From contig MU129035.1 in the NCBI GenBank assembly GCA_014904985.1, forward strand, positions 1 through 64,000: a DNA stretch of 64,000 nt. Reading direction: 5' to 3'. This DNA comes from Hydnum rufescens UP504 (taxonomy: Eukaryota; Basidiomycota; Agaricomycetes; Cantharellales; Hydnaceae). Within the stretch, counting starts at the first letter, position 1, and every line of letters begins with the position of its first letter. The notes beneath the pieces were generated by a model. The model was given only the letters and a program-made list of their open reading frames with translations, did no database searches and was not told the origin of the DNA. A program made the translations under genes and the position numbers. Shown here one piece after another: positions 47,893 to 59,133 of the stretch.

Positions 47893-49290
47893 CTAGGGGA
47901 AGCCAAGACGTCCCTCAACCAAGAGTTTTTCCGTCTCAGGTTCGTGGGCAGAATGCCCTGCGTGCGTAAAATGGAGCGTTATTTCGGGCCAAGCTTTCTT
48001 CAAGTCATAGGCAGATTTAGCCTGTAGGGGATGACGGTGAAGTGGATGAGACGCTGAGAAAGGTGTTTCTCGTGGGGGGGGGGGGGGGTTGGGACTCACA
48101 GGACAGACAACCTAGACAGGCAGAAACGGCACGAAGATAAAGATATGAGTACGTGCGTATGGGCTAAGGATCCAAAGGATGGCATACATCATATCTTCCT
48201 TCATGAGGAAAGAATCAGCATCGCCGTTCTCCACGGTTATTTATTCACAATAGACACACCTTGAACAACAATAGTCAGGATACGACGACTAGATAGATTA
48301 GATATCTTAAGTGAAGCCAATATTTGTCACAATTGACGACTGACATCTTGTCTATGGACTGTTTTTCTAATAGCTGCCCTTGGCGCATGAATCCCTATGC
48401 AGATCAAAGTTAATACGCACTGGCGGGTTTCCAATTCATTCAGACATACTTCATTGATAAAAGTAATGATTCTCTATTACCGCGAAAGCCCTATTCGTGG
48501 TGCGAGTCAGGTCACATCCACAAAGCGAACAGGGGCAGTGAAAAATCCACAATCCATTGCTTGCGAGGAAGAGGGATCTGATCCAGGAGAAGAAACAAAG
48601 CCCTTACATTGCCCAATCGTCCTTCTCAACACATTTCAAAGATCCCTGATCGACATGTAATCTCGACGTGGCCATCCTAACCAAAGGCCGTATTGGCACC
48701 ACAGTAAGGACCATCTAAGAAATAAAATACACACTCCCATCGAGACTATGCACGCGCAGCAGTAAAATTGATTAAACTTGATATCCTTACCTGATGAAGT
48801 TAGTCGCTTATGGTATGCCTTTACCCTGTCACCTCGCTCGACCTCGGGAATGGGCGCAATATACGCGTCCCTACAAAGGGGGCGAAAGCAAGGGTAAAGG
48901 AGGGAAAACAAGGGATGTATGAGATGATAACGCACCATTCTTCAGGGAAGAGTCGGCTTGTCCCTTCCTAATACTAGAAGTCGAGCTGACATGGGCATAA
49001 TGTCAGAAAAAGCGTCATTGAGAGGGAAAGGACACGACAACCTCGCTGTTGCGCAGAGTAAATATACCACTGAGTGGGAATACCAATATGCCGCCTGGTG
49101 GGTGAGGGTAAATTGGACGGCCACACACCGCACGATCAAGGCTAACAAATGAAAATAGAGTGCAGCTAGGCCAAGAGATGTCAAGGCTAATCTTTAACAG
49201 CTCCGGGATGACTCTAGAGCCCAGATTAAATAACGTACAGAGACATCCCATCTGAAGTGACCACACTTGAACATACATCAGTGCACACAC
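47893..49290 (-). pseudogene. Proline iminopeptidase-like alpha/beta hydrolase, microexon-rich pseudogene
   Basis: Spliced on -, the C-terminal two thirds of a proline iminopeptidase can be followed: SHPGAVK, ALIVRGIFTLRNSE, EGTSRLFPEEW, DAYIAPIPEVERGDRVKAYH, SRLHVDQGSLK, AFAVIENHYF, GFMRQGQLLEKQSIDKI, RRILTIVVQ, GRYD, VVCP, then AKSAYDLKKAWPEITLHFTH with the catalytic-type His in AGHSAHEPE. Exons include 49129-49141 (13 nt), 48260-48288 (29 nt), 48188-48198 (11 nt) and 48100-48111 (12 nt). Lesions: in-frame TAG where the family has Trp or Gln (near 48,975 and in A-R-A-stop-S-R-W-E), one extra T in HYF, and a GT donor changed to AT near 49,191. The N-terminal third with the nucleophile Ser was not found. 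Confidence 0.85.
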
Positions 49291-49353
49291 CAAGGCCGAC
49301 GGAGCAAGTGCTCCGCAGTCTCCTGTTGGATAATAAGTTCCAGCTCCAGAACT

Positions 49354-49426
49354 GGAGGGATAGCTCAGTTGGTAGAGCACCTGACTAGATGGCAGGAGGT
49401 CCCAGGTTCAAACCCTGGTTCCACCA
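49354..49426 (+). tRNA. tRNA-like gene, probably a pseudogene or SINE head
   Basis: The 73-nt segment has an A box (TAGCTCAGTTGGTAGAGC), a perfect T arm (CCAGG-TTCAAAC-CCTGG, B box GGTTCAAACCC) and a 7-bp acceptor with one A.A mismatch. The anticodon loop reads CTAGATG, giving anticodon AGA, but the short variable loop is wrong for tRNA-Ser, position 37 is T instead of a purine, and the base of the anticodon stem has an A.G mismatch. CCACCA at the end may be encoded. Confidence 0.6.
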
Positions 49427-49952
49427 TAATTTTCAGAAATAACATCTCCCACACACATCTGCTAGTGATACAGTCCTAGGATAGACAGCAAATGAACAAA
49501 ACACACTTGCTAGCATTTTCACTGTCTCTTAGCTTCAGTTGGTAAATGCTGGCTCGATTTCCTGCATCACATGACATACCTGGGCTAAATCTCCAAAATG
49601 GGTCTTGAATTGTTTGGATCGAACAGCGCATCTGAAAACAAGCAGAAGGTCCTGATTTTGCACATGAAGTATGCCCTTTCAAGTATAAGTGCAGGTATTC
49701 CTTCTACCCTACTCTGGGTTCCATTGTGATTATCTTCTACGACACCCGATTGTGCTGCCTATGCTTCAATTACAATCCTCCCAGAGGAATCATGGGAGGA
49801 CACTGTGTCTGTGATGAGCTAATATTCATGATATTGCTGTACCCTTTCGTCCCTACCTAATTATCGCATCTCCACAATTTACCTAAACATGCTTGATCTT
49901 TGTCCTGCTGATCCACTCATTTCGGCCATCTCAACTTCTAGTATAATCCCCC

Positions 49953-50334
49953 ATGTCTGGTACTGCAGGATTAACAAGAAACGATAGTCCCAAGTCCTTT
50001 GCTCAGCAAAAGGTCATTTTCTTGTCCCTGGATGAAGAGATTCTTGCAAAACCTGGCTACAAGCAAGAGTTCAAATGTGTCTTCTCCACCTTCGAGGTGT
50101 TTGGGATATTTTTTTCGATCATCTGGCTGTTTCCTGTGATTGCGTCTGCCTTGATATATGCCATGTTGTGGGCTCTATCACCCTTTCCTACCTCACCATT
50201 CCTTTTCCTTATTTCGTGCCACCCAGGAATGGAGGGCCTAGTGCTATGGTTTGGGGTTGGTTCATTGGCTCATTATTCAGATTGTCCATTGGCATCAGGA
50301 TGGCTGAGCTGGCTACTGCAAACACCAACATCTG
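49953..50334 (+). pseudogene. Amino-acid/GABA permease (APC family), N-terminal fragment
   Basis: Exon 1 encodes MSGTAGLTRNDSPKSFAQQ, then DEEILAKPGYKQEFKCVFST and FEVFGIFFSIIWLFPVIAS, the N-terminus and first membrane segment of fungal GABA/amino-acid permeases. A 62-bp intron (50165-50226) joins YAM to NGGPSAMVWGWFIGSLFRLS and GIRMAELATA (second membrane segment). After NIW a GTGTGT donor follows, but the conserved Gly/Tyr-rich helix that should come next was not found. The remaining ten or so membrane segments are absent, so this is a truncated copy. Confidence 0.8.
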
Positions 50335-50924
50335 GTGTGTTGCATTCTTTCCCTCTCTTCCTTTCATACATATCGATCCTCTCACATACAGCTCTATTTT
50401 TTTTTTTTGAGCCCACACGCTCTCTTCTCTGCGATAGAAAAATGTACCCACAGGGGTTGTCGGATGTGTGTGTTCACTCCCTATGGAGTCAATGGCCTAA
50501 TCCTCACTAATCTTTAGATGCGAATACTATCAGATCCATACCCGGGGTCGCCTCAATTGATTGGGTGCAGCATTGCGAACTATGGTGGTGACTATAGGTT
50601 TGTGTAGTCAATCATTTACTCCTACAAATGGACGAATTAAACTTTGTGAGTCCACCTTGGTCAGCCACTTGGGCTGACCTTAATAGGTGGGACAAATCCC
50701 TCATCTAGTCAGCCTAAGAGGCCTGTTTTTTCTTTGATGTCAATTGACAATCTTTGGATGTCAAATTGACATCTTTCTCAGCATTTAGCAGACTATCTGG
50801 GGTTATCAGGCATTAGGATTATTGGCTTATTATTATTATACTAGTATATGGAGTAGTACAGTCTGTAGGCCTACACCTATGCTAAAATCTAACACCTTGG
50901 ATTCACACACATCTGCTGCAGCAG
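50335..50924. other. No gene recognised
   Basis: Downstream of the truncated permease. Only short ORFs; no repeat or RNA signal. Confidence 0.4.
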
Positions 50925-51200
50925 GTATGTGGGCCTTCGTTTGCCCCTTCACACAGGCCCGGTTCATGCATTTGCATGCCTTCATGGCTGCATGGGTTCT
51001 CGCATTGCTGCAGCGGGTGTGTAGGCCTTCATTTGCCCCTTCGTGTGGGCCCCCAGTTCGTGTGTTTGCATGCCTTCGTGGCTGTGTGGGTTCTCATGTT
51101 GCCGCAGCAGGTGTGTGGGCCTTCATTTGCCCCTTCATGTGGGCCCCGGTTTGTATGTTTGTGTGCCTTCATGGCTGCGTGGGTTCTTGTGTTTGATTCC
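50925..51200. repeat. Three tandem ~93-bp units
   Basis: Units begin near 50,925, 51,017 and 51,111. They share GTGTGTGGGCCTTCATTTGCCCCTTC, TTTGCATGCCTTCATGGCTG and GTGGGTTCTC. On - they would lengthen the coding-like exon of the adjacent exon-intron modules. Confidence 0.8.
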
Positions 51201-51910
51201 TGACTCCACAATGTTGGGTGGGACACTTATGGAAAATAATCTGTTAGTTAAAGTAAAACCTGCACAAAACAAGCGGTGGCAGCTGCTCTTTTTGTGCATT
51301 TGTAGCTATTAAAAACACTTACCTTATATTGGGGTGGGTGTGTAGCTCCCTTGTTTACTCTGTGGCTGTGTGCATGTGTTGCCCTTCGTTTGTTTGCGTG
51401 CTCATGTGTAATTGGGTGCTGGGTTTCATTGCAATTCTGGTGGGTCTGTGGGTTGGAGCTCACGGCTGGGTGACTTCGCACATTGGGATGGGACATCTGG
51501 ACCTAGGATAGGAAATAGGAAATATGTTAGTTAAGATTAAAACTCGCACAAAAAAGAGCAGCGACTGCTGCTCTTTTTTGCATGTTTGTAGCTATTAAAA
51601 AAAATACATACCTTATATTGCCACACCCACCGCAGCAGGTGTGGCTGCCTATTTTTCTCCATGGCTTCATGTATGTCATTTGTTGCGCTTTCCATTTGGC
51701 ATGTTTTTTGGTTAGCACTCGTCATTTGGACCCTAATGTGGGGCCCTCAGGTTTTCATTTGGGTCTCCAAACCAGGCCAGGATCTAAAATAATAAAAGAA
51801 CAACATTAGTAACAATATTCAAAGCAGCACAAAAAGTGCAGCTTTCGCTGCTCTATTTGCGCTGTCATATCTACTACAATCCAAAAAAAAAAACTTACCT
51901 CATATGACCA
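51201..51910 (-). repeat. Three tandem exon-intron modules (~290 bp)
   Basis: On - each module has a ~200-nt coding-like segment ending near QYK (HLLRWVWQYK; THPPQYK) and a ~85-nt intron-like stretch. That stretch starts GTAAGT or GTATGT, contains AGAGCAGC...GCTGCTCTTTTT, which can form a stem-loop, and ends CTAACAG, CCTAG or TTTAG. The three copies start near 51,233, 51,520 and 51,800. Protein family unknown. Confidence 0.55.
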
Positions 51911-52379
51911 CACTCCCGCATCAACGGGTGTGGTCGTCTGTACCTGCCTTTCTAGGCGGCTCCCTGTTTAGTTGGTTCAGGGTATGTAGTTGCAAGGAGA
52001 GCACAACTCAATGTTTGGCAACTGCCAGAGAAATCTATGAATGAAATATGTACTGGAAAAATTATAGCATTTGGGCACAATAACAAATCTTTGATTTCAG
52101 GACCCATATAAGGTCTGGGAATTGAGAGAAGTCAAGATTTAAGTGTGTTGGCAGGGGGACCGGCTGGTTGACAAGAGTCATAGCAACAATTTGTTCCCCT
52201 CACTAGGATTCCAAACCATTGCATGTTGAACGGTAATCCTGCTCATTGAAGCAAAGTTGTACTTGGTCAGGGATTGGTCAAACAACGGTCCCTGGTGCAC
52301 AACTTTGCCCCAAATCATGTGGTTTGTATGTATAGGTGTTTTCTGTGTTGCAGAAATCTTGTGAAAGGTTCTCTTTATT

Positions 52380-52720
52380 TGTCTTTGTTCATCCCTCTCA
52401 TATTTAAAATTTGTGTTTTATTTTTTTGTTTTTTTTGTTTTGTCTTTTTTTTTTTTTTTTTTTTGTTTTTGTTTTTTTTGTTTTTTTTTTTTTTTTTTTT
52501 TTTGTTGTTTTTGTTTTGTTTTGTTTTTTTTTTTTTTGTTTGTTTTTTTTTTTTGTGTTTTTGTGTGTTGTTGTGTTGTTGTTGTTTGTGTGTTTTTTTT
52601 TTGTTTTCGTTTTGTGTTGTTGTTTTCGTTGTTCTTGGGTGGTGTCGTCTCTTTGTTGTTTTGTTTTTTTTTTGTTTTTTGTTTTTGTTTTTTTTTCATG
52701 TATGTTTTTATTCTTTTTCA
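52380..52720. repeat. T-rich low-complexity tract
   Basis: About 340 bases of T runs interrupted by single G or GTT. ORFs here (Phe-rich on +, Lys-rich on -) are artefacts. AT-rich sequence without genes continues to about 53.45 kb. Confidence 0.95.
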
Positions 52721-53550
52721 TTCTTGGAGAGGGAGGCGGGTATTTGTGTATCATTTTATGCTCTCTTCTCTTCCTTCTTTTTTTCTTCTGTACTCCCCTC
52801 TATTCCTCCTCATGATTTTTTCCTCTCCTGTCATCTCCGTCCTCTATTGCCTGTTCTCGTCTGATAGTTCCTTAATCATCTGATGCTATTATGCTAGTTG
52901 TTTTCCCAATTATATCTCATGCAGTCTGCCTGTATGGAGCGCGAGTCAAATTTTGTTTGCTCTTGATGATGTATATATTGTTTCTATGTATATATTGTGT
53001 TTATTCTGGTTCCTTGTGTTATTGTCAATGCATTTAACTTTACAAAGGTGCTTGGGCGGCCTCCATCACATTTATTTACATATTTTTTTCCATCATATTG
53101 TGTCTCTGTAATTGTGTCCGTCTATGGTATGTATTTTTTTTTAGTTCATCCCAAGTATACTAGGTATAATCTCATGATTTCAATGTCCAAGCCATTGTAT
53201 GTATTCTTTGTATATAAGGTATGTGATATAATGTTTATATCCTTTGATTGTGTGCTCAAGTAAATTTGGCCAATTGCTGGCACATTTGTTCTCAAAAACT
53301 CATGTTGTTTTCCTATCTGTGTTATGATTTCCGTGCTGCGTTTGTCTTCTACTCTTTTGCCTTATTTGTTGTCTGTGCATGTTTGATGTATTATGTGTGG
53401 ACTCATTTGTTTAATATGTTAGGTCTCCTGTCCCTCTAACCTTGTGAAAGATATTGTGCTGATTATGATTTTGGGTAGGATGTGGATGTGCGGCCGAATA
53501 TACCTGCTTTCCTAATCTTTCGATGCTGGCGGATCCACTATATAACTGCA

Positions 53551-54888
53551 TTATGCTGTGGATGCAGCTAGTCTGGATGCCCCTGGAACCAAGGAAGGCA
53601 GCAACATGGATATTACATCCATGCACGCGCAACGCATCATCCAATCCAACGACGCTTTAAGGAGTTGAGCTGACTCCCCAAATTCTGCAGGGCTCAACCC
53701 AACCTTCTTTGCAAAGCCTGACTTGAGTTTTCTTATGTCATGCCACCAATTCCTGGGCCTCTTGGTCCATTCGGATGACTCTGCTCCGCCATGCAATGTG
53801 ATCAAGGCCTGATATGCAGGCTTAATAACCTTCAGCAATGTACTCGGTGATGGGGACAGATCTCCTTCTGAGGATCCTCAGGATGTTTACTCTGGAATGC
53901 ATTCCAAAGCATTTCCACCAAACTCGTCACTCCTTTGTTGCAATAATGAGGTTTGCAATCTGCATCACGGAGTCTAGAGGGTGCTTCCAGTCCTTTGCAC
54001 GCTGTCGCAACCCAAGCATCAGGGACTTGGTAAGACCCTGGCCTCCAAGATTTGTTTTGTGTAAAAATGACCACCAGACATCATGGACGTGACAAACTCC
54101 TCATCTGCATCATCTTCGATGTCTTCATCTTGCCCTGAAGTGGCACCCTCGTCTTGTTCATCATCTACTCGTTCATCCGGATTGTAAAAGAGAGCATCGT
54201 TATCAACCATTGTCAACTTGGGGAAGCTTCCATTGGATAGAAACAATGGTTCCTTCGAACGGCAAACACTGTCCTCACGGTCAGCATCCAGGGGGAAAGA
54301 CCTCCTGGATGAAGTTGATGAAGGCAAGCGAAAAGACAGTGAAGAGGGACGGGCAGATCGTGAAGGTGAACGGGCAGATCATGAAGGTGAATGGGCAGAT
54401 CGCGAAGGTGAACGGGCAGATCACAAAGGCGAATGGGTGAATCGCAAAGACGAACGAGTGGATTGCAAAGGCGAATGGGAGGATGGCGAAGGTGAATGGA
54501 CAGACGGCGAAGGCAAACAGACAGATGGCGAAGGCAAACGGACAGGTCGTGAGGGCACATTAGCAGGCAGCAAAGGCGTACGAGTTCCAGATGGTTTGGC
54601 CAACTGGTTTTCACGATGAGGCGGACCAGAATGTTCAGTTTCCATTGACTCGGATTGGTCTAACTGGTTCTCATGACAAGGAAAACCAGTACGCTCTCCA
54701 AGTGCTTTATTAGACATAGCTGCAGTCGGGTGTGTGATTTTCCCGAACTCCACAAGCCGTGCCCTTGTATCTAACTCTATGTATGGATGCAACCACTGTA
54801 GTGAAGAAACAGTTGCATTGGAGGCAGGCGGACTGCCATTGCCTCAGGGCTTGGGCTTTCAGTAGGTCTTTAAATTCTTGGGGGGCAT
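53551..54888 (-). pseudogene. Arg/Ser-rich protein of unknown family with TGA stops
   Basis: A single - frame from ATG at 54,888 (MPPKNLKTY-stop-KPKP-stop-GNGSPPASN) runs through LHPYIELDTRARLVEFGK, a Pro/Ser repeat region (54.36-54.56 kb, unit about PSRSARS) and an acidic block DNDALFYNPDERVDDEQDEG. A one-base frame change near 54,050 leads to SWRPGSYQVPDAWVATACKG and SLVEMLWNAFQSKHPEDPQK, then another to FAKKVGLSPAEFGESAQLLK. All four in-frame stops before the first frameshift are TGA, two of them inside repeat units whose sisters have CGA. The family is unknown. Confidence 0.6.
54360..54560 (-). repeat. In-gene 18/24-bp tandem repeat
   Basis: On + the unit is GAAGGTGAACGGGCAGATCG with variants. 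On - it codes for Ser/Pro/Arg repeats of the gene above. Unit-to-unit comparison shows CGA in some copies and TGA in others at the same place. Confidence 0.8.
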
Positions 54889-55049
54889 TTTGATGGCACA
54901 AGAGCAGAAGAGTCGACATGGCAAACTTTCGAGGTAGGTCTCTTGAGTTGTAGAGAAGTGAAGATGGACCACACAATCTTATGTGTGTCCCCTACTCAAC
55001 TTCTTTGTTTGTCACCTAGTTGAAGTAGAAGCGCAAGGTAAAATCGCCA

Positions 55050-55375
55050 TACGATTCCAGTCTCACAGCTTCGTTTGAGGCCAAGTTAATAAAAGGTTTG
55101 ATGAATAGCACAAGGGCAAACACAAGAATATGTGCCTACAACCCCGCAGCTGGTGCTACATGTACAAGTGTGTTGAGGGTGGTGAGCGTGTAAGTGTGCT
55201 GACCTGTATCGAGTGAAAATCAGGGGATCCTCCAAGGTGTACATGGAGATTAGATGCAACGGAGCGCAACTTACAACTTCATTTGAAGCTCAAGTAATAA
55301 AAAGTTTGATGGACTGTGCGAGGGCAAACACAATTGTATGTGTCTACAACCCCGCGACTGGTGTTATCGGAGTGT
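55050..55375. repeat. Two tandem ~212-bp copies
   Basis: CTTCGTTTGAGGCCAAGTTA ... CTACAACCCCGCAGCTGGTG near 55,065-55,150 recurs as CTTCATTTGAAGCTCAAGTA ... CTACAACCCCGCGACTGGTG near 55,278-55,362. The second copy is open for 67 codons on +, but there is no recognisable protein. Confidence 0.65.
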
Positions 55376-55681
55376 ATGGACAACGAAGCGCGATTGAGTT
55401 GAGGAAAAAAGCTTGAATTCAACAACTCAACACCAAGTTTGCTTCCGACATTACATTTATTAACGGCATAAAATTCTAGATGTGAAGTACAAAGGTGCAA
55501 AAAGGAGGGAATAAAAAAATTAAAGAGGTTGTCACAAAGACGGAGGAAGGTAAAGGCAGAACAAGGAAAGGTGATGAAGGCAATGATGAGGAGGGTAACA
55601 GCGACAAAGGTGATGAGGATCGCAACAAATGCAAGGGGAATGAGGGAGATGATGATAATGACCACCATGAATAGGATTATC

Positions 55682-56200
55682 TTAGCTGGTCAATGGATAC
55701 GAAGGCCGTTCTACAGTCAGGTCTAAAATCAGTCTCCAAATTGAACTTGACTTCATTTGCCCAAATGTCTCTTCTTTGGCCTCAGTTGTCTTCAATTGCA
55801 AGCCTTCCTTGCGCACATCCTGCTGTTTCCACCTAGCAATCCGGCGAAAATCTGCAACCATTGTACCACTGCCCATCCGCCTAATTGGCTCCTGGAAGTG
55901 CGATGCGATACCCCCAACATCCAGTTTATCGATGTATGACAGCATCATCTCCAATCGACGCATCCACAATGTTATTGACCCAGGAGGAGCTGAGGCCAGT
56001 TGAGCACTGTACCAGGATACTGAGATGTCAATGATATCCATCTTTCTGGCTACAAGTTTGGCTTTACCATCGACTGGAATAGGGGGATGCCTGTGATAGT
56101 CAAGGAATAATTCACCAAGTGAGCTGGCCATAGCGAGGGGGGGAGGGCTGACATTGAGAAGTTCCTTCAATTCAATTTCTGACTGTGCATGTGCGTACAC
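55682..56200 (-). CDS. Uncharacterised 172-codon ORF
   Basis: An open - frame begins MYAHAQSEIELKELLNVSPP and continues LFLDYHRHPPIPVDGKAKLV, SAQLASAPPGSITLWMRRLE, KLDVGGIASHFQEPIRRMGS. Codon texture looks like a real protein and no stops occur for 172 codons. The true start may lie upstream. No domain recognised. Confidence 0.45.
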   Translation of the reverse strand: MYAHAQSEIELKELLNVSPPPLAMASSLGELFLDYHRHPPIPVDGKAKLVARKMDIIDISVSWYSAQLASAPPGSITLWMRRLEMMLSYIDKLDVGGIASHFQEPIRRMGSGTMVADFRRIARWKQQDVRKEGLQLKTTEAKEETFGQMKSSSIWRLILDLTVERPSYPLTS

Positions 56201-56284
56201 TCAATCGATGTAGTACACATCCACTAGGCCCATGAAATTCTGGATGGGCTGCTCCCAGACCATCGTCTCCACAGATGTCAACGA

Positions 56285-58200
56285 GGATTGAACTGATGAA
56301 AGCAAGATTACCCCCCCTGCCTCAAACAGCAGGCGGCTTACTCATCGCAGACATCGACAATGTGCTTGAGGAAGGGATGCTGCTGCTCCCCCAGAGAGTA
56401 GGACATGCACATTTGTTTCTGCAGTCCCAGAAGATTTTCGTAATAGTGTGGATAATTCTATTTGGCACCCACTGGGTGTTATCACCCCCTCTGTCGAGTG
56501 TTATTTTGAGGCAGTGAAGGGGCAAAATTTCTGGGTGGTGCTGGGAGACACCCATCTGTTGCCAACAAAATGCTGAGTCCAACCCACAAGTTTTAACAAA
56601 GATATCATGTACCGAAATTAATAAAAAATCTCTCTCTGTGATGAACAGTAGAGTCTGTCGTGGTGGCTGCCACCACAGGAGGCAGAAGCCCAGCGTAATC
56701 AGATTTTGTTCGGCATTAATTCGGTCATAGGGGTGGGTATCTGGTGCGTCATAAGATATATATACTTTTGAGGTTGACTCACATTTTGGCTGCATGGAAT
56801 TAAGGGTGGATGATCCTCAGCACCACCCCAGCGCCGATGCGCAGAAGTTCCGACCCCTGGCGCATTGCCTCAAGAATGCGTTGACCAGAGGGGGTCGAGA
56901 ACACTCGAATGGGGGGGTGGCAAGATAGAATTATACTATTTATATAGTAGTGTAACTGGGAGTAGGCAGTAAGAATCGCCTGACTTTATCATGGCTGCAA
57001 ATCTCCTTGAATACTGTATTGCCTAAGTCTAACAAGCTGTCTGTCACAACTGGGGAAAAAGTCACTAGAACCCTATAGGCGACCCTGTCACATTCTAGCC
57101 AGCTCTAGGATCTCCACATTGACTGAACAATGGCCCAGGTGACTGATTATTAGTTCCGGGTAACGAAACCAAATTACCAGGCATGTTTTAGTGGAAAAGG
57201 AGGCGAGGCAGGTAAGGAATGAAAGAAACAACAGAATAAGGAGGGGGAGAAGTAATCAGCCGGTTCGAACTGCTGTAGACCTGTGACCACAAAAACTGGA
57301 ATGCATCAATGGCTGTGACAAATGAGCCCCGTTCTTTCTATTGGGTGTGGAGGATACTAATGATGAAAACCTTGCACTGCAGGCTGCGAAGAAGAAAGGT
57401 GGCAGTATTTTTGCATGTTGGGGATGGGGATTAAAATTCCACTTGATTATCTTGGTCTTTAGCGCTATACAGAGTTTTAGTTCTCCATAAGTGAGGCACC
57501 ACTAGGGTTGGTATATAACCTCCTCCGGAAAACAAAATTCGAAGATGGTATATTTTGAAGGTGCCTCCCGTTTCATGTTCATCAGGGTCAATGACGTGTG
57601 GGGGGTTCAGTTCACAAGTCCTGTGACCTGTGACCATCCCATGGTCGAAATAAGGAACAGTACAGATATGGCACATAATCTGGGTATTAATTTGGAAGAT
57701 TCAGAACAATGCTAACAACAAAACCTAGGTACCGAGAATATCTAAAAGAGGTTTCTATGCATTCTCAAGGCGGAGCTCAGAATGGCAAACCAATTTCTGT
57801 GGGTGCGTGCAGCAATGCCGCAGTTGCAGAAGCGAACTCGACCACTCAAGGCTCTGCTAACTGTCTGCGGAATTAACGGATGGGGTACCTGAACCTGCCG
57901 TTCCGCGGGGGACGTAGCAGCGTTTTCCTCAAAGCCCGCTTAGCAACATCTGCAATGGCTGCCACCCCCTGCTGTTTCCAGGTGGGGGGGGGTAGTCTTG
58001 TGCTTCATCAATTTTTGCAACGCAATTTGTGGTTGGAACGCTGGCGTCTCGTTCGCAGAAGATGCGCGAGAGGGTGCACTCAAAACTTCCTCGAAGCTCG
58101 AACAGATGTGATGAGTGCTTGGACTCGTCAGCCCTGCGGTGTCTACAGTTTCTACTAATGCCGACCATGTCGAGTGAGTCCGAAACAACAGCTGCATACC
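56285..58200. repeat. Large duplicated segment, copy A (indel-rich)
   Basis: Matches 59,286-61,110 in the same orientation along its whole length. Differences are mostly single-base insertions and deletions, plus small rearranged words; substitutions are fewer. It contains a foldback element (about 56,450-56,940) and broken versions of both Ser-rich ORFs. Confidence 0.85.
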
Positions 58201-59133
58201 ATTCTCGTGGTCATTGCATCAAGCTCTGGCGTCTCCTTCCATCCTCAGAGTGCCGGCGGGGTTGGGGTCGGGAGGTAGAAGAAGTCAGTACGTTGCCGCA
58301 CGGGGTACTGGCCAGTGCGTCTAGTGCCCGCAGCGCATGTCGTGGGCACGTCATGGTGGATGTCGAGTTGCCTCCTGGGCGGGTGGCGCCCCCGCGCCGG
58401 ATCTGGAGAACGCCCTCGCGGCAAAGTTGGGATCGTCACCAAGTAATGTGCGGCCGCGTTTCGTACCCGGGACTAGTGAAGACCCTTGCCGCGCATGCCG
58501 TGAACGGTGTTCAACCAGTTCTTGGCATGTCACTGAAGAGGCGTGTTCAGGTCCGCGCTGCCCTCAGTTCCACAAACCTGGTGCGGCGATCTCTCCTACT
58601 TTGTTGTGCCCAGGCACTACAATGTACTCTAGTGTGGCCGTCCCGTCACCTTCACAAGTATACGGCGTCGGTCCCCGTATTCCACCAGAAATTCACCGGT
58701 CCCTAATTCAGGCGGAGGTGCCTTACACCATTGACTCTATCATAGACAGAGTCACTGACGAAGGGGGGATCAGACTTCAAGCGCCTGATATAGGCATACC
58801 AAGGCTGAAATTGGTTAAATGTATGGGGAACAATAGTGAAGTCTGTGGGGGAAATCAAGGGTGGGGGCCGGCTTGAATGCTTAGGCGAGTGTCCAGCCAT
58901 GTTGTAAATGTCATCAGGGCCATGCCAGTGACCTAAGAACTGAAAATTTCGCAATGAGTTGGTGTATACCACCGACCATTCCAGAATGTTGTATATATTC
59001 ACAACATTTGAGGAATCTAGATGATGCATAAAGCCCTTAGTTCAATTCTTCTCTTCAGCAGAGTAAAGAGACATACTGATCCTCTCTTGCACTTTTTGGT
59101 TGGCCACTTTCCAGTCACTGGGAGAGGGAAAAC
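58201..59133. other. Spacer between duplicated segments, with a GC-rich block
   Basis: 58,230-58,640 is markedly richer in G+C and CpG than its neighbours. It holds GCGGCCGC near 58,451 close to CCCGGG and ACTAGT sites. No known protein is recognised on either strand. A - strand frame at 58.70-59.03 kb is coding-like (FLGHWHGPDDIYNM) but unidentified. Confidence 0.4.

Noticed and set aside
49267..49479. ORF containing GGIAQLVEHLTRWQEVPGSN
   Set aside because: This is the familiar artefact of translating a tRNA body.
52404..52883. Long Phe-rich (+) and Lys-rich (-) ORFs
   Set aside because: They arise from T-run low-complexity DNA and have no protein character.
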